Positions 7,923 to 17,117 of a stretch of DNA of 64,000 nucleotides are shown one piece after another. The notes below the pieces were generated by a model that saw nothing but the letters and a program-made list of their open reading frames with translations, had not been told where the DNA came from and searched no databases. The DNA comes from Larkinella insperata (GTDB lineage Bacteria; Bacteroidota; Bacteroidia; Cytophagales; Spirosomataceae), in NCBI RefSeq assembly GCF_026248825.1, contig NZ_CP110973.1, forward strand, positions 6,035,501 to 6,099,500, read 5' to 3'. The translations under genes and the position numbers were made by a program. Each line of letters starts with the position of its first letter. Position 1 is the stretch's first letter.

Positions 7923-10900
7923 TTAGAAAGTGAGCGTAGCGCCGATGGTCCAGGTCCGGGCCTGCGGATACTGGGCGTAATCCACGTTCTGTTGGGTGTA
8001 TTCACCATTGGCCCGGTTACCGCCGACGTACCCCAGCTCCGGATTCAATCCGGAATAGCCGGTAATCGTAAAGACGTTCTGGCCCGTTACATACACCCGC
8101 GCCTGCGACATCCGAACGGCCTTCGCCACGTTTTTCGGCAGGCTGTACCCCAGCACAAAGTTTTTCAGCCGCAGAAAATCGCCCCGCTCGATGAACAGGT
8201 CCGACGGCCGGAAGTTGCGGTTCGGGTTTTCAATGCTTACGCGCGGAATGCTGTTGCTGGTGTTTTCGCCGTTCCAGCGGTTGGCCGCGTCGGCGTACAG
8301 GTTGAAGGAGTAACTGGCATCGAGTCCCTGCATCCGGTCGGCATTGTATACATCCACCCCGCCTACGCCCAGGAAAAACAAGGTCAGGTCGAAGCCTTTG
8401 TAGCCCATGCTCGCGTTCAGACCGTAATTGACTTTCGGCTGCGGACTGCCCAGGATGGTCCGGTCACGGTCGTCGATCAGGCCGTCCCCGTTCAGGTCCT
8501 TAAACCGCACATCGCCGGGCAGAATCTGGCCCTGCGTCCGGCGGGTGTCGTTGGCAATGTTCGGATCGGCGTCAATCTGTCCCTGGTTCTGGTACAAACC
8601 GTCCGACACGTAGCCGTAAAACGTTCCGTAGGGCTGTCCTTCGTAGGTGCGCGTAATCTCCTGCTGGCCCCGGCCGTAGAGCTGTCCCGCCAGAAAGCCA
8701 CCCGGCGTGGCCAGTCGCGTGATTTTGTTTTTGATAAACGTCGCGTTTCCACTGACCGTAAAGGTAAACTCGCCCACCGTTTTGCGGTACGACGCTTCCA
8801 GTTCAAGCCCCTGGTTGCGCATTTCGCCAATGTTCTGGTCGGGAATAGTGGCCAGACCGATGGTACCGACCGAGGGCGGAGACAGCAGCATTTTCTTGGT
8901 ATCCTTGATGAAGTAGCTGGCCGCAAAGTACAGGCGGTTTTGCAGGAAGCCCGATTCCAGGCCGAAGTTGCTCATCTCGGCGGTTTCCCACCCTATGTTC
9001 AGGTTTGGAAGGCGGCTCTGGGCCGATCCGGCCACCTGATTCTGCGTGCCTCCTGATCCGAACGCGTAGCGGTACGACGGGTTGATGAGGGCCAGGTACT
9101 GAAGCGGGTCGATGTTCTGGTTCCCCAACTGCCCCCAGCCACCGGTCAGTTTCAGGTTACTGACGGCGGGCAGGGCTTTCTTGAAAAATGGCTCCTCCGA
9201 CAACCGCCAGCCGAGCGAAAAGGCCGGAAAATAACCCCACTGATTGCCCGGTGCGAAACGGGACGATCCGTCGGCCCGGAACGTGACGGTTGCCAGATAG
9301 CGGTCTTTCAGCGAGTAGTTGGCCCGCCCGAACCAGGACGCCAGCGCGTCGTAGCTCCGGCCGCCGTCTTCTCCGGCCACCGACACGATGGTTCCGGCGT
9401 ATTGCAGGTACCGCAACGTAGGGTCTTCGCTGGCAAAATCGCGGCCCCGCTGCGTCGAGTAAATACCGTTGAAGGTCTGAGACGTGTAACCGGCTACTAC
9501 GCCCAGGTTGCTTTGCCCAAACTGCCGGTCGTAGGACAGGAAATATTCCTGAAGAAACGACCAGGCCTGACTGTGGTTGAGCGTTAACTGGTTGAACGAG
9601 TTGGTCCGGAACTGCTCGGTAACTTTTACGTCAAACGTCCGGCCCTGCGTAAAGGAAGCATCCATGGCGACGTTGGCCCGGGCTTTCAGGCCCTTCAGGA
9701 TTTCGTACTCACCGGATACATTGCCCAGAAAACGGTTGCGGGCGGTGTTCTGATCCTGCGTATCGACGGTATAAATGGGGTTGTTAATGTCCCCGAACGC
9801 GCCGATACCTTTGGTAGAACTGTAGCTGCCGTCGGCGTTGAAAATGGGCAGACCGGGGTGAAACCGAATGGCGCTCCAGAGCAACCCCGTCTGCGAAGAC
9901 GTGGTGTTGGGGGCGTTGTCGTTGGTGTTCGTAAACTGAAAATTCTGCCCGATCCGGATCCGTTCGCCGATTTTGTGGTCGGAGTTGACCCGGAACGTGT
10001 AGCGTTTGTAATACGATTTGCCGATGATCCCGTCTTCGTTGAAGTAACCGCCCGAAATCGAAAACGAGGAATATTTACCCCCGCCCCGCAGCGCTACGTC
10101 GTAGTTCTGGGTGGTTCCCTGGCGAAACAGGGCATCCTGCCAATTGGTGCGCTGGGTCTGGTACCGCGAATCCTGCCAGATGGCCGGAACGTCTAAACCG
10201 TCGTTGCGGTAGGCTTCCTGTTTCAGACTGGTCAGCGTCGGCGCATCCAGCACGGGCAGGATTTTGATGCGGTCGGACACGCCGACGTAGCCGTTCACCG
10301 ACACGCTCAGCGGGTTGTCAAACTTGCCCCGTTTCGTGGTGATGATCACTACCCCGTTGGCCGCCCGCGTTCCGTAGATGGCCGACGAAGACGCGTCTTT
10401 CAACACGTCAATCGACTCAATATCATTGGGATTAACATCGTTGATGCTGCTGGCCGGAACCCCGTCGATCACGATCAGCGGATCGGCGTTGTTGACCGTT
10501 CCCAGCCCCCGGATCCGGATGGAACCGGCATTGCCCGGCGCGCCCCCATTCCGCACGACGTTGACCCCGGCGGCCCTGCCCTGAAGCGCCTGCTGCGCCC
10601 CACCCGAAGGCAGGTTCTGAATATCGGCCCCTTTAATTTCGGCCACCGAACCCGTTACGTCTTTCTTTTCCTGCGTACCGTAGCCAACTACCACCACTTC
10701 ACTCAGCACCTGCGTATCGGTTTTCAGGGTGATGTTGATGGTGGCCTGATTGCCGACCGGTACTTCCTGCGTCACGTAACCGATGAACGAAACCACCAGC
10801 GTACCGGAACCGTCCGGAATGGACAACGTGTAGGCACCGGTAGCGTCCGTGGCGGTTCCCGTGGTGGTTCCTTTCAGAACAATGCTGGCGCCCGGCACTC

Positions 10901-11411
10901 CTTCGCCTTTCTCGTCGGTAACCCGTCCCTTGACCACAAAAGCCACGGAGCGAATCTGGGAAACGCCCTCCCCCGCCGTCGTCAGCAAGGACTGACCAAG
11001 GGTCCCATCCAGCCAGTTTCCCACCGATGCCGTCGTAGCGGCTTTACTGGTTTTCAGCGGCTTTACAATGAAGACGTCTTTTTTGACCTGCCGATACGTC
11101 AGCTTCAGGGGCGTCAGCAAGACTTCCAGGGCCGACTTGAGCGAACCAGCCTGCGCCCACTGATCCGAGGAGACGTACACCTGATCCAGGGCGTTGGGTG
11201 CGTAGCCAAAGGTGACGTTGTACTTGACTTCCAGCGCCTTCAGAGCGTCTTTTGCCAGCAGAGTCGGTTTTGCTCGCTGCGCCAGAACAGCGGATTTGTG
11301 TACCGCCAGCATCTGGGCTTCCGCCGGTGCCGTGGTCAGCAAACTACAACAAAGAAGTGGAACGAGCCCGAGCGGACTACGATGCCACGGAATGCGTACT
11401 TTGTGAATCAT
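7923..11411 (-). CDS. SusC/RagA TonB-linked outer-membrane transporter with STN signalling domain
   Basis: 1162 residues. A signal peptide is followed by an STN (secretin/TonB short N-terminal) domain at about residues 48-120, a carboxypeptidase-regulatory-like beta domain at about 158-235 (VKGRVTDEKGEGVPGA), the plug with SEVVVVGYGTQEKKDVTG, and a C-terminal barrel ending in aromatic TWTIGATLTF. The STN domain is the part that contacts a FecR-type anti-sigma factor in ferric-citrate-like systems, and a FecR gene lies 29 bp upstream. It should import a ligand handed over by the adjacent SusD using TonB energy, and also report ligand binding to the sigma factor. Confidence 0.96.
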   Translation of the reverse strand: MIHKVRIPWHRSPLGLVPLLCCSLLTTAPAEAQMLAVHKSAVLAQRAKPTLLAKDALKALEVKYNVTFGYAPNALDQVYVSSDQWAQAGSLKSALEVLLTPLKLTYRQVKKDVFIVKPLKTSKAATTASVGNWLDGTLGQSLLTTAGEGVSQIRSVAFVVKGRVTDEKGEGVPGASIVLKGTTTGTATDATGAYTLSIPDGSGTLVVSFIGYVTQEVPVGNQATINITLKTDTQVLSEVVVVGYGTQEKKDVTGSVAEIKGADIQNLPSGGAQQALQGRAAGVNVVRNGGAPGNAGSIRIRGLGTVNNADPLIVIDGVPASSINDVNPNDIESIDVLKDASSSAIYGTRAANGVVIITTKRGKFDNPLSVSVNGYVGVSDRIKILPVLDAPTLTSLKQEAYRNDGLDVPAIWQDSRYQTQRTNWQDALFRQGTTQNYDVALRGGGKYSSFSISGGYFNEDGIIGKSYYKRYTFRVNSDHKIGERIRIGQNFQFTNTNDNAPNTTSSQTGLLWSAIRFHPGLPIFNADGSYSSTKGIGAFGDINNPIYTVDTQDQNTARNRFLGNVSGEYEILKGLKARANVAMDASFTQGRTFDVKVTEQFRTNSFNQLTLNHSQAWSFLQEYFLSYDRQFGQSNLGVVAGYTSQTFNGIYSTQRGRDFASEDPTLRYLQYAGTIVSVAGEDGGRSYDALASWFGRANYSLKDRYLATVTFRADGSSRFAPGNQWGYFPAFSLGWRLSEEPFFKKALPAVSNLKLTGGWGQLGNQNIDPLQYLALINPSYRYAFGSGGTQNQVAGSAQSRLPNLNIGWETAEMSNFGLESGFLQNRLYFAASYFIKDTKKMLLSPPSVGTIGLATIPDQNIGEMRNQGLELEASYRKTVGEFTFTVSGNATFIKNKITRLATPGGFLAGQLYGRGQQEITRTYEGQPYGTFYGYVSDGLYQNQGQIDADPNIANDTRRTQGQILPGDVRFKDLNGDGLIDDRDRTILGSPQPKVNYGLNASMGYKGFDLTLFFLGVGGVDVYNADRMQGLDASYSFNLYADAANRWNGENTSNSIPRVSIENPNRNFRPSDLFIERGDFLRLKNFVLGYSLPKNVAKAVRMSQARVYVTGQNVFTITGYSGLNPELGYVGGNRANGEYTQQNVDYAQYPQARTWTIGATLTF

Positions 11412-11440
11412 AGGTGGTGAGTGAAGTGGGTTATTAGGGA

Positions 11441-12466
11441 TTACGGCAGCGGTTTAGGACTCAACAGAATACGGTTTTTCTGACGCGTAATTTTTAGGTC
11501 GTGGGTTTCCGCCAGCACGTTGAGCAGCAAATCCAGGTCGCGGTTCAGCGCCTTGATGGTCATGGTGTTCTTTTTCAGGACGGGGTCGGAAAACTCCACC
11601 GAATAGCCAAAATTGCTTTCAATCAGGTCGGCGATTTCTTCCAGGGATGTGTTGTCAAAAATAAACTGGTGGTCTTTCCAGGCGCTGTAGACTTCGGGCC
11701 GGACCTGCCGCCGGACAATCTTGCGCTGTTCGTCTTTCGAAACCTCCACCATCTCGCCCGGTTTCATCAGCAGCGGCTGGGTGCGGTTTTTGACGTACAG
11801 CCCCACCTTGCCGGTATTCAAGACCACCCGCGTTTTGGTTTTCTCTCTGGCTACGGTAAACGTGGTGCCCAGCACCTCCACCCGCACACCATCCGAGGTC
11901 TGAACGACAAACTTCTGGTGGCTGGTCAGATGCCGAACCGAGAAGAAAGCCTGGCCCTTCAGCGCAATTTCACGGGGCTGATCGGGCGGCCACTGTTTCG
12001 CGAATGAAATGGCCGAATTCGCGTTCAGCACCACCGTAGACCCATCCGGCAGTTGCACCGTGCGGGTTTCGCCCTCAGCCGTTGCGTAACGCGTGGTTTG
12101 TAGCGCGTCGACCAGCCAGACCGCCGTGGCTACCACCAGGAGCGTGCCCAGAAAAACGGCGGCCCATCGTCCGTACGACTGCCAGAACGTTCTTCTTCCG
12201 AGGGCTACCGCTTCGCGGACGGTTTCCTGACAACCGCCCTGGATGGCCTGCCACACCTCGGTCATGGCGTCCGGTGCCGGAGCGGGTTGTGTTATCTGCC
12301 AAAGCGAAAGCAACTGTCTGGCCAGCGCCACCTCCCCCGCTTTTTCGGGATGCTCGTTTACCCAGCTTTCCCAGAACGCCTGATGGTCCGGGTCGGACTG
12401 CCGGACCCACGCAATAAAAGACTCTTCTGCCGCAAAATCCCCGGCCTTGTAATGATTGTACTTCAT
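11441..12466 (-). CDS. FecR-family anti-sigma factor
   Basis: 341 residues from the ATG at 12466; the longer frame starts with TTG. A cytoplasmic N-terminal part rich in Trp (residues 1-95) should bind the sigma factor. One membrane helix lies at about residues 101-119. The periplasmic FecR domain follows (TAEGETRTVQLPDGSTVVLN), then a DUF4974-type C-terminal domain (FDNTSLEEIADLIESNFG) that resembles an STN fold and should contact SusC. It lies between its sigma factor and SusC, the usual order for trans-envelope signalling in Bacteroidota. Confidence 0.95.
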   Translation of the reverse strand: MKYNHYKAGDFAAEESFIAWVRQSDPDHQAFWESWVNEHPEKAGEVALARQLLSLWQITQPAPAPDAMTEVWQAIQGGCQETVREAVALGRRTFWQSYGRWAAVFLGTLLVVATAVWLVDALQTTRYATAEGETRTVQLPDGSTVVLNANSAISFAKQWPPDQPREIALKGQAFFSVRHLTSHQKFVVQTSDGVRVEVLGTTFTVAREKTKTRVVLNTGKVGLYVKNRTQPLLMKPGEMVEVSKDEQRKIVRRQVRPEVYSAWKDHQFIFDNTSLEEIADLIESNFGYSVEFSDPVLKKNTMTIKALNRDLDLLLNVLAETHDLKITRQKNRILLSPKPLP

Positions 12467-12604
12467 GCTTTTTTCAGGGGAACGGACGGACAATCTGGTC
12501 CGGTACTCCCCTTCCCAAAGAGCAATGGCGATTCAGGACCGGTTTTACCAGCCTTTTCTTAAAATTTTTAAAAATTTAGGTAAAAAGCCGAATGGGCCGC
12601 CGAA

Positions 12605-13201
12605 TCAGGGATACAGCAGGTACCCAACGGTCAGCCAGATGGCGGTGGCGGGCTGGTTCAAATACGCTCGCAGATTTTCGAGAGCCGTGTGCACCAGGTT
12701 GTAGACGGTCCGGACCTTAAGGGTCATGATCTCCGAGATTTCGGCGTACGAAAGTCCTTCGATGTAAAGCAGGGTAATGGCTTCCTTTTGTCGGTTCGAC
12801 AGCCGGTTGATGGCCTGCTCAATCTGTTGCCGCTGCTGGGCGGAAATCTCCGACGCGATGAGATTGAACTCGGGTGAGAAGTTGACTTCTGTGTCGTACG
12901 TGTCGGTAAGCGGGTCAATCGAGAGCAGGGGCTTATCCCGCCGGACGGTCTGGTAGAGCTTCCGGCGCATGGCCCGGAAGAGATAAAACTTGATGGAGGT
13001 GGTGGCGGATAAGTTCTGACGACTTTTCCAAAGTTCGATAAACAGGTTCTGAATGCAGTCTTTGACCAGGTTTTCGTCGCTGGCAATGTGGTAGCCGTAG
13101 TGATACAACACCTTAAAGTACGCGTTGTAAATTTCGGTGAAGGCCGTTTCGCTGCCCCCCCGGAATGCGAGCCACACGGCTTCTTCATTACGCTCAGTCA
13201 T
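12605..13201 (-). CDS. ECF RNA polymerase sigma-70 factor (FecI-like)
   Basis: 198 residues from the ATG at 13201 (the frame can extend one codon to a TTG). Region 2 has the pattern NAYFKVLYHYGYHIASDENLVKDCIQNLFIELW; written in part, the key is DENLVKDCIQNLFIELW. Region 4 has a helix-turn-helix around YAEISEIMTLKVRTVYNLV. It is the first gene of the unit and is followed after 138 bp by the FecR gene. It should direct transcription of the SusC/SusD operon once released by FecR. The last 15 residues are unusually hydrophobic (TAIWLTVGYLLYP). Confidence 0.93.
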   Translation of the reverse strand: MTERNEEAVWLAFRGGSETAFTEIYNAYFKVLYHYGYHIASDENLVKDCIQNLFIELWKSRQNLSATTSIKFYLFRAMRRKLYQTVRRDKPLLSIDPLTDTYDTEVNFSPEFNLIASEISAQQRQQIEQAINRLSNRQKEAITLLYIEGLSYAEISEIMTLKVRTVYNLVHTALENLRAYLNQPATAIWLTVGYLLYP

Positions 13202-13316
13202 CAATGCATTGGTTGCCGGCCCTACGGTGGTCAGGTCGTACGCTTTGGTTGCAATATACGGTGATTTAGTCAGAGTTTTTCAGGTCGTCAATTTCCGGTG
13301 ACACTCCCGGTTCCGG

Positions 13317-14117
13317 CTAGCGCTGAAAGAACGGATCAAACTCGGAATCGATCTGAACATACTGAATACCGTACGATTTCAACCGACGGATGTCCTTTTT
13401 TGCCACTTCCATTAAGTCGGGCACCCGTTGATAGGCCCATTTGTTAATGGCAGCCACCACCATGATTCCGTGGCGACGGGCCCACTGCACCGACTCCTGC
13501 GTGAGGGTTTTGGGGCCTTCAAAAAGAAAATAATGAGCAGCCCGGTAGCCCGGCTTTTTCATGTTTTCTTCCAGTTGCTGCCGGGTACAGCTCAGCTTCA
13601 CTTTGCCGGTGAAATAGGGCGTCGACTCATCCGTGCCAATCATCAGGGCCTTTTCCTGCAACTTGTACTGGCGAAGCAGGGCCACCACCCGGGCAAACAA
13701 CAGCGTATCGAGCCCTTCGATCTTGTTGTCAAGCATAACCTGCAAATTCTGCTCCTGGCATTCCTGCAACATGCGCTCCAGTGTCTGCGGGGTGTTTTGA
13801 TCGACGTTACTCACCAGCCCGGCCATGTCCTGCCAGCGGGTCTGGCCGACGGTGCCGGGCTGGCCGTAGAAGCGGGTCAACGTTTTGTCGTGCTGGGCAA
13901 TCAGTACGCTGTCTTTCGTGAGCCGCATATCGAGTTCGACCATCCAGTAGCCGCGCCGGGCCGCTTCCCGCAGGGCCGAAAGGCCGTTTTCGGTATGGGT
14001 GCTATCGACCACCCCGCCCCGGTGACCAATCAGGTTACGGTCAAACAGCTGCGCCTGGCAGACGGATGCGATCACACTAAACGAGAGCGTCAGACGAAAA
14101 AAGCGGGTAAGCCACAT
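13317..14117 (-). CDS. Secreted glycerophosphodiester phosphodiesterase-like protein
   Basis: 266 residues. A signal peptide ends near residue 22 (VCQAQ). The GDPD TIM-barrel motifs are visible: IGHRGG, TENGLSAL, and VELDMRLTKDSVLIAQHD, which supply the His and metal-binding Glu/Asp residues of the family. These enzymes split glycerophosphodiesters into glycerol-3-phosphate and an alcohol in the periplasm. At 266 residues it is close to the usual length. It is transcribed towards the sigma/FecR/SusCD genes with 115 bp between, so it may belong to the same physiological unit, which would suggest a phosphodiester-containing nutrient; that is inference. A TATCTTTC box lies upstream at 14144-14151. 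Confidence 0.88.
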   Translation of the reverse strand: MWLTRFFRLTLSFSVIASVCQAQLFDRNLIGHRGGVVDSTHTENGLSALREAARRGYWMVELDMRLTKDSVLIAQHDKTLTRFYGQPGTVGQTRWQDMAGLVSNVDQNTPQTLERMLQECQEQNLQVMLDNKIEGLDTLLFARVVALLRQYKLQEKALMIGTDESTPYFTGKVKLSCTRQQLEENMKKPGYRAAHYFLFEGPKTLTQESVQWARRHGIMVVAAINKWAYQRVPDLMEVAKKDIRRLKSYGIQYVQIDSEFDPFFQR

Positions 14118-14462
14118 GGTACAAAACGGTTGGTCGGGTTACGGAAAGATACTCAATCTTTGTAGCCGTTGCCGGGTAAAATACGACAAAGCAAAGGGGT
14201 AAATGTACAGGAAACGACAATCCGGCGGGTAACGCCAATGTTAAATTTCGGTTTGTGAACCAAAAAACCGACCCGTCATGGTTCGGTTTGGTTGAGTCAA
14301 AGGTCGGCACCTTCCCCAGCAATGCCTGTTTTGGGAAGTGCCGGGGCGCGGGCTGTTGGCTTTTCCGATGCCAGCTGATCCGAACATTTGCCTTTTCTGC
14401 GGGTTACAGCCTATAACTATCATTGCTTCAGCATCCTTTTGTAAATCCATTTCAACGCTGTT
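14118..14462 (+). other. 345-bp divergent intergenic region
   Basis: Intergenic region between the GDPD gene (minus) and the Gfo/Idh gene (plus). I see no convincing gene. It holds a minus-strand TATCTTTC box (14144-14151), near the Bacteroidota TAnnTTTG promoter consensus and suitably placed for the GDPD gene, and an imperfect hairpin at 14306-14342. Two short minus-strand frames here overlap each other and lack coding character. Confidence 0.5.
14306..14342. repeat. Imperfect hairpin in the Gfo/Idh upstream region
   Basis: Arms GGCACCTTCCC and GGGAAGTGCC pair over 10 bp with one bulged C and a 16-nt loop. It lies about 120 bp before the oxidoreductase start and has no T-run, so a terminator is unlikely; it could be an operator or part of a leader RNA. 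Confidence 0.4.
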
Positions 14463-15659
14463 ATGAAATATCCTTTTTTTTCACGTCGTCATTTTATCCA
14501 CCAGTTAGGAGCGGCTGCCTTCATGGCGCCCGCCGTCGGCTCCCTGGCCCTGCAGAGTTGTCAGGGCAAAAGCGGTGAATCGAAGGCCGAAGAAGCCAGT
14601 TCGGAAACCACCAAAACCGGTGCGGAACGCAAACTGGGCATTGCGCTGGTCGGACTCGGCCAATACAGCGAAGGCGAACTGGCCCCGGCTCTGGAAAAAA
14701 CCGTCAACTGCCGGTTGGCCGGAATCGTGACCAGCACACCCGAGAAAGCCGAAAAGTGGAAAAAGAAATACAACATACCCGACAAAAACGTCTACGATTA
14801 CAAGACGTTCGACCAGATTGCCGATAACCCCGACATCGATATCGTTTACGTTGTTTTGCCCAACTCGATGCACGCCGAATACACCACCCGGGCCGCCAAA
14901 GCCGGGAAACACGTGATTTGCGAGAAGCCGATGGCCATGAATGCGGAGGAGTGCCAGCAAATGATTGACGCCTGCAAGCAAGCCAACCGCCAGTTGTCGA
15001 TCGGTTACCGGCTGCACTTCGAACCGCACAATCAGGAGATGATGCGCCTGGGCCAGAAAGAAGTCTTTGGAAAAGTCAACCGGATCATTGCCCACAACGG
15101 TCAGGTGCAGGACGCCGAAAACCTCTGGCGGCTCGGAAAAGGCATCGGTGGCGGGGGGCCGCTCCGCGATGTCGGTATTTACTGTTTGCAGGGAGCCATT
15201 TATACGAAGGGGCAGATTCCCATTGCCGTCTCCGCCAAACTACACCCGGTGACCGATCCCGAAAAGTTCAGCAAGGTAGAAGAAGGCATGGATTTTAGCC
15301 TGTATTTCGCCGATGGCACCGTAGCCGAATGCCGAACCAGCTTCAACGATAAATACAATCAGCTCCGGGCCGAAGCTGCCAACGGCTGGTTTGAGTTGTC
15401 ACCGGCCTACGCCTACGCCGGACTGGAAGGCAAAACCAGCAAAGGCAAGATGGACATTGAGAATGTGCCGCAGCAGGCCCGCCAGATGGACGCTTTTGCG
15501 AACTGCATCCTGACGAATACTCCCACCACGGTTCCCGGCGAAATGGGTATGCGGGATGTGCAGCTGATTGAAGCCATTTTCAAGGCGGCAAAAACCGGTC
15601 AGAAGGTTCCGACCAAGGATGTGCTTCAGGTCATGGACAAATCCGCCATTCCGAGCTAA
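14463..15659 (+). CDS. Gfo/Idh/MocA-family oxidoreductase, exported
   Basis: 398 residues. The N-terminus has a twin-arginine style leader (SRRHFIHQLGAAAF) ending near an LQSC that could also be a lipobox, so export by Tat is likely. The Rossmann domain covers residues about 55-180 with VGLGQYSEGELAPAL and the family signature CEKPMAMN. The C-terminal substrate domain includes GGGPLRDVGIYCLQGA. This resembles periplasmic glucose-fructose-oxidoreductase-like enzymes that carry a tightly held NADP. The substrate is probably a sugar, but unproven. The convergent neighbour is a PQQ-type sugar dehydrogenase, separated by a 25-bp perfect palindrome. Confidence 0.92.
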   Translation: MKYPFFSRRHFIHQLGAAAFMAPAVGSLALQSCQGKSGESKAEEASSETTKTGAERKLGIALVGLGQYSEGELAPALEKTVNCRLAGIVTSTPEKAEKWKKKYNIPDKNVYDYKTFDQIADNPDIDIVYVVLPNSMHAEYTTRAAKAGKHVICEKPMAMNAEECQQMIDACKQANRQLSIGYRLHFEPHNQEMMRLGQKEVFGKVNRIIAHNGQVQDAENLWRLGKGIGGGGPLRDVGIYCLQGAIYTKGQIPIAVSAKLHPVTDPEKFSKVEEGMDFSLYFADGTVAECRTSFNDKYNQLRAEAANGWFELSPAYAYAGLEGKTSKGKMDIENVPQQARQMDAFANCILTNTPTTVPGEMGMRDVQLIEAIFKAAKTGQKVPTKDVLQVMDKSAIPS

Positions 15660-15672
15660 ACGAACGCTAGAA

Positions 15673-15725
15673 CTGATGATTGAAAGCACCAGGGGCGGGT
15701 CGCCCCTGGTGCTTTCAATCATCAG
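15673..15725. repeat. Perfect 25-bp inverted repeat, 3-nt loop
   Basis: Arms 15673-15697 and 15701-15725 are exact reverse complements, separated by GGT. It fills the space between two convergent genes, 13 bp after one stop and 5 bp before the other. Neither side has a T-run, so it does not look like a standard intrinsic terminator, though it could block transcripts from both sides or cap and stabilise their 3' ends. Confidence 0.95.
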
Positions 15726-15730
15726 ACGGC

Positions 15731-16927
15731 TTATTTCGGGTTGTAACGTACCTGATAGACCACCCCGGTGGCATCTTCCGCCACGAGCAGCGAACCGTCG
15801 GGCATCTGCGCCAGTCCGCAAACCCGGGCAAACTGCCCCCGCTGGTTATCGGTCAGAAAACCGGTGACAAAATCCTCAATCTGCTTGGGCTGGCCTTGCT
15901 CAAAGCGCACCCGGACAATTTTGTACCCCGAAGGTTTGGCGCGGTTCCAGGAACCGTGCATCGTCACCAGCGCATCCCCCCGGTAGTCGGCCGGAAACTG
16001 CGATCCGGTGTAAAACAGCATAGACATGGGAGCTGCGTGGGCATCGTAGAGCAACACGGGTTTGGTGGTTTTGCGGGCGTATTCTTCGTGCGTCATGCCC
16101 TGGGGATCGAAGTGCATCTCAAACTTCCCATCGGCGTAGACGTAAGGCCAGCCGTAATCGGCCCCGTCGGTGATGCGGTTGAGTTCTTCCTTCTGCTCAT
16201 CGTCGCCCAGCCAGTCGATGCCGTGATCGAATCCCCAAAGTTCTTTGGTTTGCGGGTGCCAGTCGAATCCAATGGTGTTGCGCAACCCTTTGGCGTAAAT
16301 CCGTCGACGGCTGCCGTCGGCTTTTGCCTGAATCATGGTGGCACTCTCCCCGCTGGTTTCCTTGCAGGCGTTGCATGTGCTGCCTATCGAAACGTAAAGC
16401 ATCCCGTCCGGCCCAAAATGCAGCGTCCGGTTGCCATGCTGCCCGCCATCAGGCAGCCCTTTCATGATTTCCTGCAGACTGCCCAGCGTTCCGTCGGGTT
16501 TGATGGCGGCCGTGTACACCTCGTTGACAGTAATCAGGTACAGCTTGTTATCGCGGATTGTAATGCCGTGCATGTTTTTCCGGCGGGCAACGGTTTTGAC
16601 CACCTCGGCCTTGCCGTCTTTGTTTTTATCCTGCAGCAGCGTTACGGTTCCGGCTTCCCGGTCGGTCACGTACACGGAGCCATTGGCCCCCACCGCCATC
16701 ATCCGGGGCTTCCCCAGCCCTTCCGCAAATTTATGGATGGTAAACCCCGCTGGTACAGTAAGCTGCGCCACGTTGGCCGGGGTCGCCTGTAATTGTTTGG
16801 GACGGAAGATGTGCCCTTCCATTTCCTGGGCGATCACTTCCTTGTTGCCTTCCTGGGCGATGGACAGAGAAGCCGTCAGCAGAACACCCGCCAACGGCGT
16901 TAACAAACGCGCGGTACTTGACTTCAT
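15731..16927 (-). CDS. PQQ-dependent sugar (sorbosone-type) dehydrogenase
   Basis: 398 residues with a signal peptide (cut near ASLSIAQ). It matches the GSDH/L-sorbosone dehydrogenase six-bladed propeller family: blade-like repeats such as FAEGLGKPRMMAVGANGSVYV, LHFGPDGMLYVSIG, GLRNTIGFDWHPQT and DYGWPYVYADG are visible. A CNAC pair (STCNACKET) may form a disulfide or bind metal. The family oxidises aldoses or similar compounds in the periplasm with PQQ and calcium; whether this host makes PQQ is not shown here. Its 5' flank carries three GATTG repeats 7-8 bp apart (16928-16947). Confidence 0.9.
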   Translation of the reverse strand: MKSSTARLLTPLAGVLLTASLSIAQEGNKEVIAQEMEGHIFRPKQLQATPANVAQLTVPAGFTIHKFAEGLGKPRMMAVGANGSVYVTDREAGTVTLLQDKNKDGKAEVVKTVARRKNMHGITIRDNKLYLITVNEVYTAAIKPDGTLGSLQEIMKGLPDGGQHGNRTLHFGPDGMLYVSIGSTCNACKETSGESATMIQAKADGSRRRIYAKGLRNTIGFDWHPQTKELWGFDHGIDWLGDDEQKEELNRITDGADYGWPYVYADGKFEMHFDPQGMTHEEYARKTTKPVLLYDAHAAPMSMLFYTGSQFPADYRGDALVTMHGSWNRAKPSGYKIVRVRFEQGQPKQIEDFVTGFLTDNQRGQFARVCGLAQMPDGSLLVAEDATGVVYQVRYNPK

Positions 16928-17117
16928 GATTGGTTGATTGATGATTGACTGGTCTCCAAAAACCGCTCTCCGGAACGGGAAACGGGCGCTGGAACATCTA
17001 CCTAACCGACGGCTTCTCCAAAGGTTTAAATACCGACTAGCGGGTCCTGACCGGGCTTACGGCTGGCCGCTTCATCAACCTGGAAGGACTTTCTGGTCTG
17101 CTCCGTGTTATATTGGT

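Noticed and set aside
14077..14450. Two short minus-strand frames in the 345-bp gap
   Set aside because: They overlap each other and the GDPD start, and look non-coding.
15680..16792. 370-codon plus-strand frame opposite the sugar dehydrogenase
   Set aside because: Antisense shadow starting in the palindrome; no domain signal.
16928..16947. Three GATTG repeats before the sugar dehydrogenase
   Set aside because: Spacing of 7-8 bp and short length do not support an operator.
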